Source: Thiorhodococcus minor (GTDB taxonomy: Bacteria; Pseudomonadota; Gammaproteobacteria; Chromatiales; Chromatiaceae). From it: a stretch of 64,000 bases of DNA. Both the position numbers and the translations under genes were made by a program. Location: assembly GCF_010820565.1 (NCBI RefSeq), contig NZ_JAAIJQ010000004.1:1-64000 (forward strand). Direction: 5' to 3'. This document shows positions 33,879 through 42,261 of the stretch, in pieces; within the stretch, counting starts at the first letter, position 1; each line of letters opens with the position of its first letter. The notes beneath the pieces are model-generated. The model did not search any database. It had not been told where the DNA came from and saw only the letters and a program-made list of their open reading frames with translations.

Positions 33879-35120
33879 CTAAGGCGTCTTCTTGGGCTGG
33901 CGCGCGAGCATGAGGCGCATGCGGTTTTGATCGATCGCGATGGTATCGCCATCGGCAAGCAATCTATTGTCGACGCGCGCGTCGTTCACATAGATGCCGT
34001 TGGTGCTCTTGAGGTCTTGGATGCGGAGGCCTTGCTCCGTTCGGACGAGCCGGGCGTGGTAGCGGCTGACCCTGAGGTCGCGGATGCAGAGGTCGTTGTC
34101 GCTGGCGCGGCCTATGGTGAGGGTGTCCTTGTCGATGGGGAGCTCGAGGTTGCGGTCGTACTCCAGGATGAGGCGGGAGATCCTCGTCCCTTGAGATTGC
34201 CCATCGGCGTCGTTGTCGGCGCGTTTGCGCGGCGCCTCCCATTGCAGGGCATTGAAGGTGGTCTGCACCAGCTCGGGCGTGATGCGGCGGATCTGGCCGA
34301 GACAGGCATTGAAGAGGACGAAGTCGCAGAGCGTATTGATGAGGCGAATGCTGCCGCCGGTCAGCATGTGGATGCGCGACATGGCGCGCTCGCTGAAGGG
34401 GTTGCGCTCCGCCTGGGCGACATAAAGGATCTGATAGTCGATGTAGGCGCTGGTCTCGGCCTGCGAGAGCGGCTTCAGGTAGGTCTGGAAGCGTACCAGG
34501 CGCTGCACGTCCTCGAGCTCGGAATGGGCCAGCGTGTGCTGGAAGCCGTCTTGGCCGATCAGCATGACGAGCAGGCGGCGCTTCGTCATGGGCCCTTCCG
34601 CCTCGTCCCGCTCGACGAGCTCGGGGAGCAGCTTCAAGATCCCGGGCTTGAGGTTCTGCGCCTCGTCGATCACCAGCACCAGGGGACGATCTGCCGTGCT
34701 CTCCGCGTCGACCATCTCCAGGAAGCTCTCGATCATCAGTCGTCTGTCGAGGCCCTCGGGGTCCAGGTCGAGGCCGTGGAGGAGGATCTGCAGGAAATCG
34801 TTCTCCGCCAGCATGGTGCGGTTGATCTTGACGACTCTGATGTCGTCCGAGAGACGCTCGACCGCATGGCTGACCAGTGTCGTTTTTCCCGAGCCGGGCG
34901 CGCCGTTGACGACGACGACACCGCCCTCGCTCCCTCCCAAGACTGCCTCGATCTGGCTGATGGCCTTGCTCAAGGCGTCGTTGAGGTAGGGCTCTTCGAC
35001 GTCTGAGTTGTTGCGGAAGGGCGGAGCGCTCAGACCGTAGAAGTCGAGGTAGTTGAGCTTTCCAATCGAGGCGATGCGTGACTGGGTGGAAAGCTCGCTC
35101 TTAGCCATGACGGATGCCAT
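33879..35120 (-). CDS. ExeA-like AAA ATPase with C-terminal FHA domain
   Basis: 413 residues. AAA domain of the ExeA/TniB-like kind with Walker A GAPGSGKT (73-80), Walker B LVLVIDEAQNL and the ExeA-type opening FYGLSAPPF. Residues about 325-405 form an FHA phosphothreonine-binding domain (IGRASDNDL, SRYHARL, STNGIYVNDARV). ExeA proteins assist assembly of secretins through peptidoglycan; the FHA domain suggests control by a Ser/Thr kinase. Convergent with the exporter operon, 21 bp from its end. Start at 35120 or 35108. Confidence 0.9.
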   Translation of the reverse strand: MASVMAKSELSTQSRIASIGKLNYLDFYGLSAPPFRNNSDVEEPYLNDALSKAISQIEAVLGGSEGGVVVVNGAPGSGKTTLVSHAVERLSDDIRVVKINRTMLAENDFLQILLHGLDLDPEGLDRRLMIESFLEMVDAESTADRPLVLVIDEAQNLKPGILKLLPELVERDEAEGPMTKRRLLVMLIGQDGFQHTLAHSELEDVQRLVRFQTYLKPLSQAETSAYIDYQILYVAQAERNPFSERAMSRIHMLTGGSIRLINTLCDFVLFNACLGQIRRITPELVQTTFNALQWEAPRKRADNDADGQSQGTRISRLILEYDRNLELPIDKDTLTIGRASDNDLCIRDLRVSRYHARLVRTEQGLRIQDLKSTNGIYVNDARVDNRLLADGDTIAIDQNRMRLMLARQPKKTP

Positions 35121-35683
35121 TTTGTCGGTGCTACATCGATGTAGAGGCGTGGACCGAATTGTAGCAGGATGAAGGGTCTAGGCGAGATTTGTGGCGATGA
35201 AATGACAATTTGGCACGTCGAAAGTACGAAACTTGTGAGCCAGGAATCAACTTTGATTCCTTTCTCTTACTGGCCCCATTGACCTGGGCCTGTGGGCGCC
35301 TTGGCTGTCGACCGGCCGCCGCAACCATCCAGGTATTCGACTGGCTGACGCAAGGGTCGAGCCCGATCGCCATGGATCCGCAACAGGTATCTGTCATCCT
35401 GCAGGGTTTTCGAGGCCGTCGCGACGGACTGGAGGGCAGGGTGAAGGCTCGGTCCAAGACCTCGCTATCTGGACAGGATGCGGGTGAGCCATGTGTCGCG
35501 ATCGCGACACATGGCTCTACGCGGGCTAGATGGAGATGCTCGGAGCTCGCTCATGAGCCTCGCGGTCTTGCCCCATGCGTACTGAATCGTACTGAGAGGC
35601 CTCAGGCCTAAGAGCCCCCGGGACCCATGTGGGCCGCCGTTCGGTCGAGACGATACGGCCCTTCATGCAGGCTGAGGGCTGCC
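35121..35683. other. Intergenic region with perfect 32-bp palindrome
   Basis: No gene accepted: a 133-codon plus frame at 35210-35611 has no ribosome site or recognisable domain and crosses the palindrome. AT content is higher around 35140-35280 than elsewhere. Apart from the palindrome at 35486-35517 nothing is recognised. Confidence 0.5.
35486..35517. repeat. Perfect 32-bp palindrome
   Basis: GAGCCATGTGTCGCGA is followed directly by its exact reverse complement, with no spacer. As RNA it would form a 14-bp stem with a 4-base loop. No T-run follows. It may be a terminator-like hairpin for the Cys-rich gene or a protein-binding dyad. Confidence 0.85.
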
Positions 35684-35977
35684 TCAGCACGCGCCTTCGG
35701 CGCTCGGGCATCCCGAGCGCGGGCAGCCCGCCTGACCCGAGGTACGGCTGCATGAGCCCGTGCCGAGACAGCGCGCACAGCTCTCCAAGCAGAGTCGTTG
35801 GAGTCTCTTCTTCGTGCCGTTGTCCAAGCAGCGTAGGTCGGCGGCGCAGATGTGTCCCTGCTCCAGCAGCTTTCGGGCGAGATCCAGAGGAATCTCAACG
35901 CGTAAGGACGCTTGCTCGCTAGCCCCGGGGCCGCTGCCGCGTGCAAAATCCAGCCAGTCGTTGACCGCGTTTGCCAT
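35684..35977 (-). CDS. Cys-rich small protein behind a Fur-type box
   Basis: 97 residues starting MANAVNDWLDFARG. A very good ribosome site (GAGGAGGAA about 8 bases before ATG 35977) fixes the start within a longer open frame. It has nine cysteines, most of them in the second half (HIC, LRC, RLCLESCARC, GSC, AGC, SGC), spaced like metal or iron-sulfur ligands, after an acidic/hydrophobic stretch (RVEIPLDLARKLLEQG). Not a family I can name. The Fur-like operator 40 bp upstream suggests iron-dependent expression, and thus a role in iron or iron-sulfur handling. Confidence 0.75.
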   Translation of the reverse strand: MANAVNDWLDFARGSGPGASEQASLRVEIPLDLARKLLEQGHICAADLRCLDNGTKKRLQRLCLESCARCLGTGSCSRTSGQAGCPRSGCPSAEGAC

Positions 35978-36016
35978 GGTTAAATTCCTCCTCAGCCAAT
36001 GCTCGGTGGTGAAATA

Positions 36017-36041
36017 GATAATGATTCTCGATTGCGAATCA
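36017..36041 (-). promoter_or_regulatory. Fur-box-like operator
   Basis: GATAATGATTCTCGATTGC (36017-36035) matches the 19-bp Fur consensus GATAATGATAATCATTATC at 13 positions including all of the first nine; the overlapping TGATTC...GAATCA forms an inverted repeat through 36041. It lies 40 bp before the start codon of the Cys-rich gene, where it could cover the promoter. The plus-strand gene at 36294 is 250 bp away and less likely to be its target. Confidence 0.7.
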
Positions 36042-36293
36042 AGGGGGTGGCGGGCCTCTAGCACATGCGCGAGCTCGCAGGGGCCTTGCCTGCGAATCCG
36101 GGCGTTTGGGTCTCGGAAGTAAATCCAGCTGGGGAAGGGGGGGCGAGGATCGAGCCTTTTCGGCCCGACTTGATGGAGGCGCGGGCGGGATGGGTTTATG
36201 CTCGATGGGCGTCCGCCCCGTTGATGACGATCGAGCCAGACAGCTAGCCCGGGCGCGGTGGCCAGCGTCCGCAGCATGCGCAATCGGAGCACC

Positions 36294-39092
36294 ATGACCG
36301 AATCCGACGAATTCATCCACCTCTCGGAGCGACTTCAAAACATCCTGCGTGCCTTCGTCCGGGAGTCGCGCATCCAGGAGCCGAGCGGAGGCATTGGTCT
36401 GGACACGCGACTGGAGTCGGATCTCGGCCTGGATAGTCTGAGTCGCTCCGAGCTGATCTCCAGGGTCGAGTCCGGATTGCGGGCGAGGCTGCCGGACGAG
36501 GCCCTGTTGGCCGCGACGCCCCGCGATCTGCTTGCCTTGCTCGGAGAGGAAAGTGCTGACCGCGCGATGCCTGCGGCGCGCCGAATCGACGCGGGTGCCG
36601 CCGTCGTTGGAGTCCCCTCAGGCGCGGCGACGCTACTGGACGTTCTGGCCTGGCACCGCGACCACCATGGCGGGCGCACCCACATCACCTATTACGACAG
36701 CCAGGATGCGGCGCATCCGATCAGCTACGCGGACTTGGCCTCGGGCGCCGCGCGCGTCGCCGAGCGGCTGCGGAGCGCCGGCCTCAAGTCCGGCGATCGG
36801 GTTGCGGTGATGCTGCCGACGAGCCCGGACTATTTCTTCAGCTTCTTCGGGATCCTGGTGGCCGGCGGGGTCCCGGTGCCCATCTATCCGCCGGCGCGGC
36901 CGCAGCAGCTCGAGGACCATCTGCGCCGACATGCCCGGATTCTCGAGAATGCCGGCGTCGTGCTGCTCGTCACCGTGCCCGAGGCGCGCTCGGTCGCGCA
37001 CATCCTCAAGGCGCACGTGGGCTCACTCAAGGACCTGATGACCCTGGAGGCTATCCTGGACACGCCCGAGATCTCGGCCTGGGCGGAGCCGAGGGCCGAC
37101 GACCTGGCCTTCCTCCAGTACACCTCGGGCAGCACCGGCAATCCCAAGGGCGTCATGCTCTCGCACGCCGATCTCTTGGCGAACATCCGTGCCATGGGCG
37201 AGGCCATCGCGATCGGCCCGGACGACGTCTTCGTCAGCTGGCTGCCCCTCTACCACGACATGGGGCTGATCGGGGCCTGGCTGGGGAGTCTCTACTTCGC
37301 GGTCCCTCTGATCTGTATGTCGCCGCTGGCCTTCCTGGCGCGCCCCAGGCGTTGGCTGCAGGCGATCCAGCATCACGGGGGAACCCTGTCGGCCGCTCCG
37401 AACTTCGCCTACGAGCTCTGTCTGACGCGCCTCTCCGACACCCAGCTCGAGGGTTTGGATCTGAGCAGCTGGCGGCGCGCCTTCAATGGTGCCGAGCCGG
37501 TAAGCGCGGAGACGCTGCGGCGCTTCAACGAGCGCTTCTCGGCCTATGGGCTGCGCCCCGACGCGCTCGCGCCCGTCTATGGTCTAGCCGAGGCGGCCGT
37601 GGGATTGGCCTTTCCGCCGCCGGATCGCGGACCGCGTATCGATTGCATCGACCGGGTGCGCTTCGCCAGCTCAGGCTATGCGCTGCCCGTCCCTTGCGAG
37701 GACCCGGACGCGACCGAGGTCGTCGCCTGCGGCCGGCCCTTGCCCGGCTATCGGGTGCGTGTGGTGCGTGCGGAAGGCGAGGTCCTGCCGGAGCGCCACG
37801 AGGGTCTGCTCCAGTTCCAGGGGCCATCGGCAACCCGTGGCTATTTCGACAATCCCGAGGCGACCGCTGCGCTGATCCGCGATGGCTGGCACGAGACGGG
37901 GGATCGTGCCTATCTCGCCGGCGGCGACATCCATCTCACGGGACGCGTCAAGGATCTGATCATCCGCGGTGGCCGCAACATCTATCCCTACGAGGTCGAG
38001 CAGGCCCTCGGTGAGCTGCCGGGAATTCGCAAGGGCTGTGTCGTCGCCTTCGCCGCCAAGGATCCCAAGCAGGGCAGCGAGCGGCTGGTGATCGTGGCCG
38101 AGTCCAAGGAGCGCGATCCGGCGCGCCGCACGGCCTTGGCCGAGCGGGCGCGCGAGTGCGCGAACGACATTCTCGGCTTGCCGCCGGACGAGATTGTGCT
38201 GGCCCCGCCGCGCGCCGTGCTCAAGACCTCTAGCGGCAAGCTGCGGCGTGTCGACACACGGGCGCGCTATCTCGAGGGAAAGCTGTTCCAGGGTCCCCCG
38301 AGGCCAGCGGTACAGCTCCTGCGGCTGGGGGCGACCGCCATCGTCACGCGCGCGCGACACTTCATGCGCCAACTGCCCGGCAGCCTCTATGCGCGCTATG
38401 CCTGGCTGGTCTTCTATCTGATCGCCCCGCCGTTTTGGATCCTGGTGATGCTGACACCCCGGCTGAGTTGGCGCTGGGCACTGGCGCGCACGGGCATCCG
38501 TCTCCTCGGCGGGCTGACGGGAGTCCGCCTGCGGGTGAGGGGGCAGGAGCGGCTGCCGCCGGCCGGGGCCCCGCTCGTGGTGGCCGCCAATCATCAGGGC
38601 TATCTGGATGCCCTGGCCTTGAGCGCGGCCATCGCGCGTCCGTTGGCCTTCGTCGCCAAGCGTGAGCTGATGGAGAGCGCCTTGGTCGGGCGTTTCCTTG
38701 CCCGCATGGGGACGCTCTTCGTCGAGCGCTTCGATCTCCACCGCAGTCAGGCAGAGTCCGCCCAGCTGAACGACGCACTCGGGCAGGGGCAGAGCCTCGC
38801 CTTCTTCCCCGAGGGCACCTTCCGCGAGCAGCCCGGATTGCTGCCCTTCCGCATGGGCGCCTTCGCGGCCGCCGCGCAGGCGTCAGCGCCTGTCCTGCCG
38901 GTGGTCATCAAGGGGACGCGCGAGATCATGCCGGGCGACAGCTTCAGACCCAGGCCCGGCAAGGTCGAGGTCGTCATTGGCTCGCCCATCGAGCCGCACG
39001 GCACGGACTGGCGGGCGGCCGCCGAGCTCAGGGACGCCGCTCGGGACCAGATCGCCGCCGAGCTGGCAGCCCACAGCTCCACCACCCCTTAG
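36294..39092 (+). CDS. ACP / fatty-acyl-AMP ligase / PlsC acyltransferase fusion
   Basis: 932 residues with three enzyme modules. Residues about 10-85 are an acyl carrier domain with the phosphopantetheine Ser48 in LGLDSLS. Residues about 115-675 are an AMP-binding ligase with YTSGSTGNPKGVMLSH, WLPLYHDMGLIGAW (typical of fatty-acyl-AMP ligases) and the HETGDRAYL and GGRNIYPYEVE motifs. After two or three membrane-associated helices (about 695-735) a PlsC-type acyltransferase follows with NHQGYLDAL and FPEGTFRE. It may activate a fatty acid, load it on its own carrier and transfer it to a glycerolipid. ATG 36294 has GGAG 4 bases before it. Next gene, 105 bp on, is the AmmeMemoRadiSam radical SAM enzyme. 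Confidence 0.92.
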   Translation: MTESDEFIHLSERLQNILRAFVRESRIQEPSGGIGLDTRLESDLGLDSLSRSELISRVESGLRARLPDEALLAATPRDLLALLGEESADRAMPAARRIDAGAAVVGVPSGAATLLDVLAWHRDHHGGRTHITYYDSQDAAHPISYADLASGAARVAERLRSAGLKSGDRVAVMLPTSPDYFFSFFGILVAGGVPVPIYPPARPQQLEDHLRRHARILENAGVVLLVTVPEARSVAHILKAHVGSLKDLMTLEAILDTPEISAWAEPRADDLAFLQYTSGSTGNPKGVMLSHADLLANIRAMGEAIAIGPDDVFVSWLPLYHDMGLIGAWLGSLYFAVPLICMSPLAFLARPRRWLQAIQHHGGTLSAAPNFAYELCLTRLSDTQLEGLDLSSWRRAFNGAEPVSAETLRRFNERFSAYGLRPDALAPVYGLAEAAVGLAFPPPDRGPRIDCIDRVRFASSGYALPVPCEDPDATEVVACGRPLPGYRVRVVRAEGEVLPERHEGLLQFQGPSATRGYFDNPEATAALIRDGWHETGDRAYLAGGDIHLTGRVKDLIIRGGRNIYPYEVEQALGELPGIRKGCVVAFAAKDPKQGSERLVIVAESKERDPARRTALAERARECANDILGLPPDEIVLAPPRAVLKTSSGKLRRVDTRARYLEGKLFQGPPRPAVQLLRLGATAIVTRARHFMRQLPGSLYARYAWLVFYLIAPPFWILVMLTPRLSWRWALARTGIRLLGGLTGVRLRVRGQERLPPAGAPLVVAANHQGYLDALALSAAIARPLAFVAKRELMESALVGRFLARMGTLFVERFDLHRSQAESAQLNDALGQGQSLAFFPEGTFREQPGLLPFRMGAFAAAAQASAPVLPVVIKGTREIMPGDSFRPRPGKVEVVIGSPIEPHGTDWRAAAELRDAARDQIAAELAAHSSTTP

Positions 39093-39197
39093 TCCATACT
39101 TGGAGCGAGGGCCTTTGGCGATGAGCCGAAGGGCCGCGGGCTGCGGTACCTCCAGGTATCGCACCTCAGAGGTCTAGACGCTGGGGGAATTCCGACC

Positions 39198-40286
39198 ATG
39201 AAAGAGGCACGTTTCTATGACCGGCTGGACAAGGACCGTGTCCAGTGCCGTCTTTGTCCACACGACTGCGTGATTGCCGACGGCGCCCGCGGCGTCTGTG
39301 CCGTGCGCTACAACTCGGGCGGCACGCTCTACACCTTGGTGGCCGATCGCGTCATCTCACGCCACCTGGATCCCATCGAGAAGAAGCCGCTCTTCCACTT
39401 CTATCCCGGCTCGACGTCCTATTCCGTGGCCACCATCGGGTGCAATCTGCGCTGCAGCTTCTGCCAGAACTGGGAGATCAGTCAGTGGGCGCGAGAGCGC
39501 TTCCCGAAGCATGTCGAGCCGGTGAGCCGGGCGCCGGACGTGGCGGTACTCTGTCCGCGCTTGGCCGAACTGGGTGACGAGGTCCCAGGGGACCCAGTCA
39601 CGCCGGCGCAGATCGTTCAGGGTGCGCGGGCGAGCGGTGCGAGGTCCATCGCCTACACCTACACCGAGCCCACCATCTTCTACGAGCTGGCCTATGAGAC
39701 CGCCTGTCTCGCGAAGGAAGCCGGCCTTGCCAATGTTTTCATCAGCAACGGCTATATCAGCGAGGCCCCGCAGCGTGAGATCGCCTCCGTCTTGGACGCG
39801 GTCAATGTCGATCTGAAGTTCTTTCGCCAGGCCAGCTACAGCCACCTCAGCCGCATCAAGCTGCAGCCGGTGCTCGATGCCATCGTCCGCTATCACGAGC
39901 TCGGGGTCTGGCTGGAGGTGACGACCCTGGTGATTCCCGAGGTCAACGACTCCGATGAGGAGCTGCGCGACATCGCCGAGCTCATCTGCTCGCTTTCCCC
40001 GGATATCCCCTGGCACATCTCGCGCTTCCATGGGGCCTATGAGATGAGCAATGTCCCGCCGACGCCGGCCGCGACCCTCAAGCGCGCGGCCGAGATCGGG
40101 CAAGCGGCCGGGCTGAGATACATCTACCAGGGCAATTTCCACGGAGCGCACGGCGAGAGCACCTACTGCTACCACTGCGGCCATCTACTGATCCGCCGCT
40201 ATGGCTTTCAGCTGATGTCCAACGTCGTGCGCAAAGGCGCCTGCCCGGAATGTGGCACGGTCGTCAGCGGCATCGGGCTCGGCTAG
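39198..40286 (+). CDS. AmmeMemoRadiSam system radical SAM enzyme
   Basis: 362 residues. The radical SAM cluster is C82-x3-C86-x2-C89 (GCNLRCSFCQNW). An N-terminal Cys motif (C17, C20, C24, C34) and a C-terminal zinc-ribbon-like pair (YCYHCGH and CPECG) flank the barrel; both are typical of this group of PflA-like activases. The family co-occurs with AMMECR1 and MEMO proteins, here at 41647-43033 on the other strand. The reaction is not known; a role in modifying a protein or small molecule is presumed. Full length. Confidence 0.93.
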   Translation: MKEARFYDRLDKDRVQCRLCPHDCVIADGARGVCAVRYNSGGTLYTLVADRVISRHLDPIEKKPLFHFYPGSTSYSVATIGCNLRCSFCQNWEISQWARERFPKHVEPVSRAPDVAVLCPRLAELGDEVPGDPVTPAQIVQGARASGARSIAYTYTEPTIFYELAYETACLAKEAGLANVFISNGYISEAPQREIASVLDAVNVDLKFFRQASYSHLSRIKLQPVLDAIVRYHELGVWLEVTTLVIPEVNDSDEELRDIAELICSLSPDIPWHISRFHGAYEMSNVPPTPAATLKRAAEIGQAAGLRYIYQGNFHGAHGESTYCYHCGHLLIRRYGFQLMSNVVRKGACPECGTVVSGIGLG

Positions 40287-40328
40287 CGCGGTTGGCGCTT
40301 CTTCGAGGTCAAGAGCCGGCCGCTTGAG

Positions 40329-40358
40329 CCGCAAAGACACGAAGGACGCGAAAAAGAG
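40329..40358. repeat. 9-bp degenerate repeat (CGCAAAGAC type)
   Basis: CGCAAAGAC ACGAAGGAC GCGAAAAAG run in phase at 40330-40356. This CGCAAAGACACGAAGGACGC motif is one I recall from intergenic regions of several proteobacteria. Confidence 0.5.
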
Positions 40359-40494
40359 TAGGGCATTGGTGGGGTAAGAGCGGCCAGCTCCCAGCTGTTG
40401 GTTTGACCTAGTTTGTGCGCATTGTGGCCTTTTCAGCCCAGCTGACCCTGCGCGAGCGCCACCGATTGGCGAACTGTCCGACTCTACAATATAC

Positions 40495-40571
40495 GCGGCT
40501 GGCGGCTGGCGGCTGGCGGCTGGCGGCTGGCGGCTGGCGGCTGGCGGCTGGCGGCTGGCGGCTGGCGGCTG
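40495..40571. repeat. 7-bp tandem repeat GCGGCTG x11
   Basis: Eleven exact copies of GCGGCTG with no interruption, between the convergent radical SAM and hydrolase genes. A short degenerate pair CCAGCTC CCAGCTG lies upstream at 40384-40397. It ends 10 bp before the hydrolase stop codon. Confidence 0.95.
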
Positions 40572-40581
40572 GTAGCTCTCT

Positions 40582-41574
40582 TCAGCCTCGAGACCTACAT
40601 AAACGCTGGATCCGCTCGCCTTGAGCTCCGGCCTCTTCACCCGAGGGCAGGGGCGCGCTCGGGTCGCTCAGCCAGGCGAGGATGTCCCGGCGGACGCGCT
40701 CGCCTTGGCGGTCGCGCGGCAGGATGTGCCAACCTTGGGTGTAGAGGACGAGCCGCAGGCGTGACGGTGCGGCTGGCGCCCTTCGGATGAGGCGGCAGAA
40801 TGCCTTTTTGGGGATGATCTCGTCGTGCTCGCCATAGAGCAGCAGGATGGGTACGCGATCGGCCAGGCCCGAGCGCTGGGCCGCGTCCATGAGCTCGGTG
40901 ACGCCCCAGAGTGCATCCACCCGCGTCTCCTTGATGACCAGCGGATCCGCGCTCATGGCGCGAAGGAGCTCGGGATTGTCCGTCGGGCTGATATCCACGC
41001 TTTCGCCTGTCAGCTTGAGCCAAGGTAGCGTATGAACGGCGGTCTGGAGCGCGAGGCGCTGGTACCAAGGCATGGTGTCGCGCGACCAAACGGCGGGGGC
41101 GATGAGGATGAGGCCCGAGATCTCGAGCGGCGGGTCGGCCGCGGCGAGCATGGCGACCGCGCCGCCCATGCTTTCGCCGGCGACATAGACTGGTGTCTTC
41201 GGATGGCGCGCCTGCAGCAAGCCGACTAGCTCCCTGAGGTCCCGGGCCAGTCGCTCGCTGCCATGCCAGCGGCCGGCCTTGTCCGTCGCGCCGAAGCCGC
41301 GCTGGTCGGCGGCATAGGTGGTGATGTCGGCCGCCCGAAGCTCTTCGGCCAGTGGGGCGAAGGCATGGCCGTAGTCATTGAAGCCGTGGAGACCGAGCAG
41401 AATGGCCTTGGGCTCCCCGGGGCTGGCCCAGCGCCGCAAGGGCAGACGATAGCTGTCCGACATGACGGCGTGATCGGATGCGAGCATCGGCTCGCGGTCG
41501 AGCTGGCTGGGTGGGACGACCTCTGGTGACGCGCAGCCCGTCAGCAATGCCGCTGCGAGGAGCAGGTGTCTCAT
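40582..41574 (-). CDS. Lipoprotein alpha/beta hydrolase (monoglyceride-lipase type)
   Basis: 330 residues from ATG 41574. A lipoprotein signal (MRHLLLAAALLTGC) places it in the envelope. Hydrolase fold motifs: LLGLHGFNDYGHAF (oxyanion hole), the nucleophile in VAGESMGGAVAML, YGEHDEIIP with the acid, and GWHILPRD with the catalytic His; these resemble serine-aminopeptidase/monoacylglycerol-lipase-like Hydrolase_4 proteins. Lies between the radical SAM gene (convergent) and the AMMECR1 gene (same strand, 72 bp upstream). An alternative start at 41613 would add 13 residues. Confidence 0.9.
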   Translation of the reverse strand: MRHLLLAAALLTGCASPEVVPPSQLDREPMLASDHAVMSDSYRLPLRRWASPGEPKAILLGLHGFNDYGHAFAPLAEELRAADITTYAADQRGFGATDKAGRWHGSERLARDLRELVGLLQARHPKTPVYVAGESMGGAVAMLAAADPPLEISGLILIAPAVWSRDTMPWYQRLALQTAVHTLPWLKLTGESVDISPTDNPELLRAMSADPLVIKETRVDALWGVTELMDAAQRSGLADRVPILLLYGEHDEIIPKKAFCRLIRRAPAAPSRLRLVLYTQGWHILPRDRQGERVRRDILAWLSDPSAPLPSGEEAGAQGERIQRLCRSRG

Positions 41575-41646
41575 CAGAAGGGCTGTGCGCGCGTCGAGGA
41601 GGCAGGAATTCATGGTATCAGGCACCGCTTAGGTGCTCTCAGGGGC

Positions 41647-42261
41647 TCAGTCGAGGCGGGCTGCGCGCTTCGCATGCGCAGCCCGCCCGAAGGATTCCGT
41701 GGCGTAGCGCAGCACTTCCAGATCATCGGACCAGTCATCCATCGGCAGGCCGGCCTTGCGCTTCAGGTGGGCGAGAAAGTCGATGGGATTAGGCAGCTGC
41801 TCCCAAACCGCGGGAAGGAAGGTCCCCCGGTGCCGCTTGTCCTTGAGGATGAGACCATCCACGCCCGGGCGCAGCTGCGCGAGCAAGTCCGCCTCGGACG
41901 CGAAGGCGATCGGCTCCGGGACCGATAGGACGGACACCTTGATGGTCAGACGCGGGAGCTCGGACTCCGTCATCGGCGCAAAGCGCGGGTCCTGAAAGGC
42001 CGCTGCGAAGGCGTTGTGAGCCACGTCCTGAACGAGCGGGCAGTCGGCCTCAAGGGCGCCGATGCAGCCGCGCAGGTCGCCATCCATCTCGAGCGTGACG
42101 AAGGTGGCGCGCGGCTCGCGCAGCCGCTCCGGATAATCGGACGGGCTCGGCACCCAGGGCGAGCCCTGCTCCAAGGCCTTCGCGATAGACTCCGCCGCCA
42201 CATCCAGGAGGATGGCGCGCTCCTCGCTGCTATAGCAGCCGGGGGACTCAGTAGAAGCCAT
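41647..42261 (-). CDS. AMMECR1-domain protein (AmmeMemoRadiSam system protein A)
   Basis: 204 residues covering the AMMECR1 fold, with the invariant motif in GDLRGCIGALEA near residue 65 and the FLPAVWEQLP segment typical of the family. Function unknown; its human homologue is linked to the AMME syndrome. ATG 42261 (MASTESPGCY) overlaps the end of the MEMO gene by 14 bp, so both come from one transcript. ATG 42270 is an alternative. Confidence 0.92.
   Translation of the reverse strand: MASTESPGCYSSEERAILLDVAAESIAKALEQGSPWVPSPSDYPERLREPRATFVTLEMDGDLRGCIGALEADCPLVQDVAHNAFAAAFQDPRFAPMTESELPRLTIKVSVLSVPEPIAFASEADLLAQLRPGVDGLILKDKRHRGTFLPAVWEQLPNPIDFLAHLKRKAGLPMDDWSDDLEVLRYATESFGRAAHAKRAARLD

Noticed and set aside
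35210-35611. Plus-strand frame of 133 codons
   Set aside because: No ribosome site or recognisable domain; contains the perfect palindrome.
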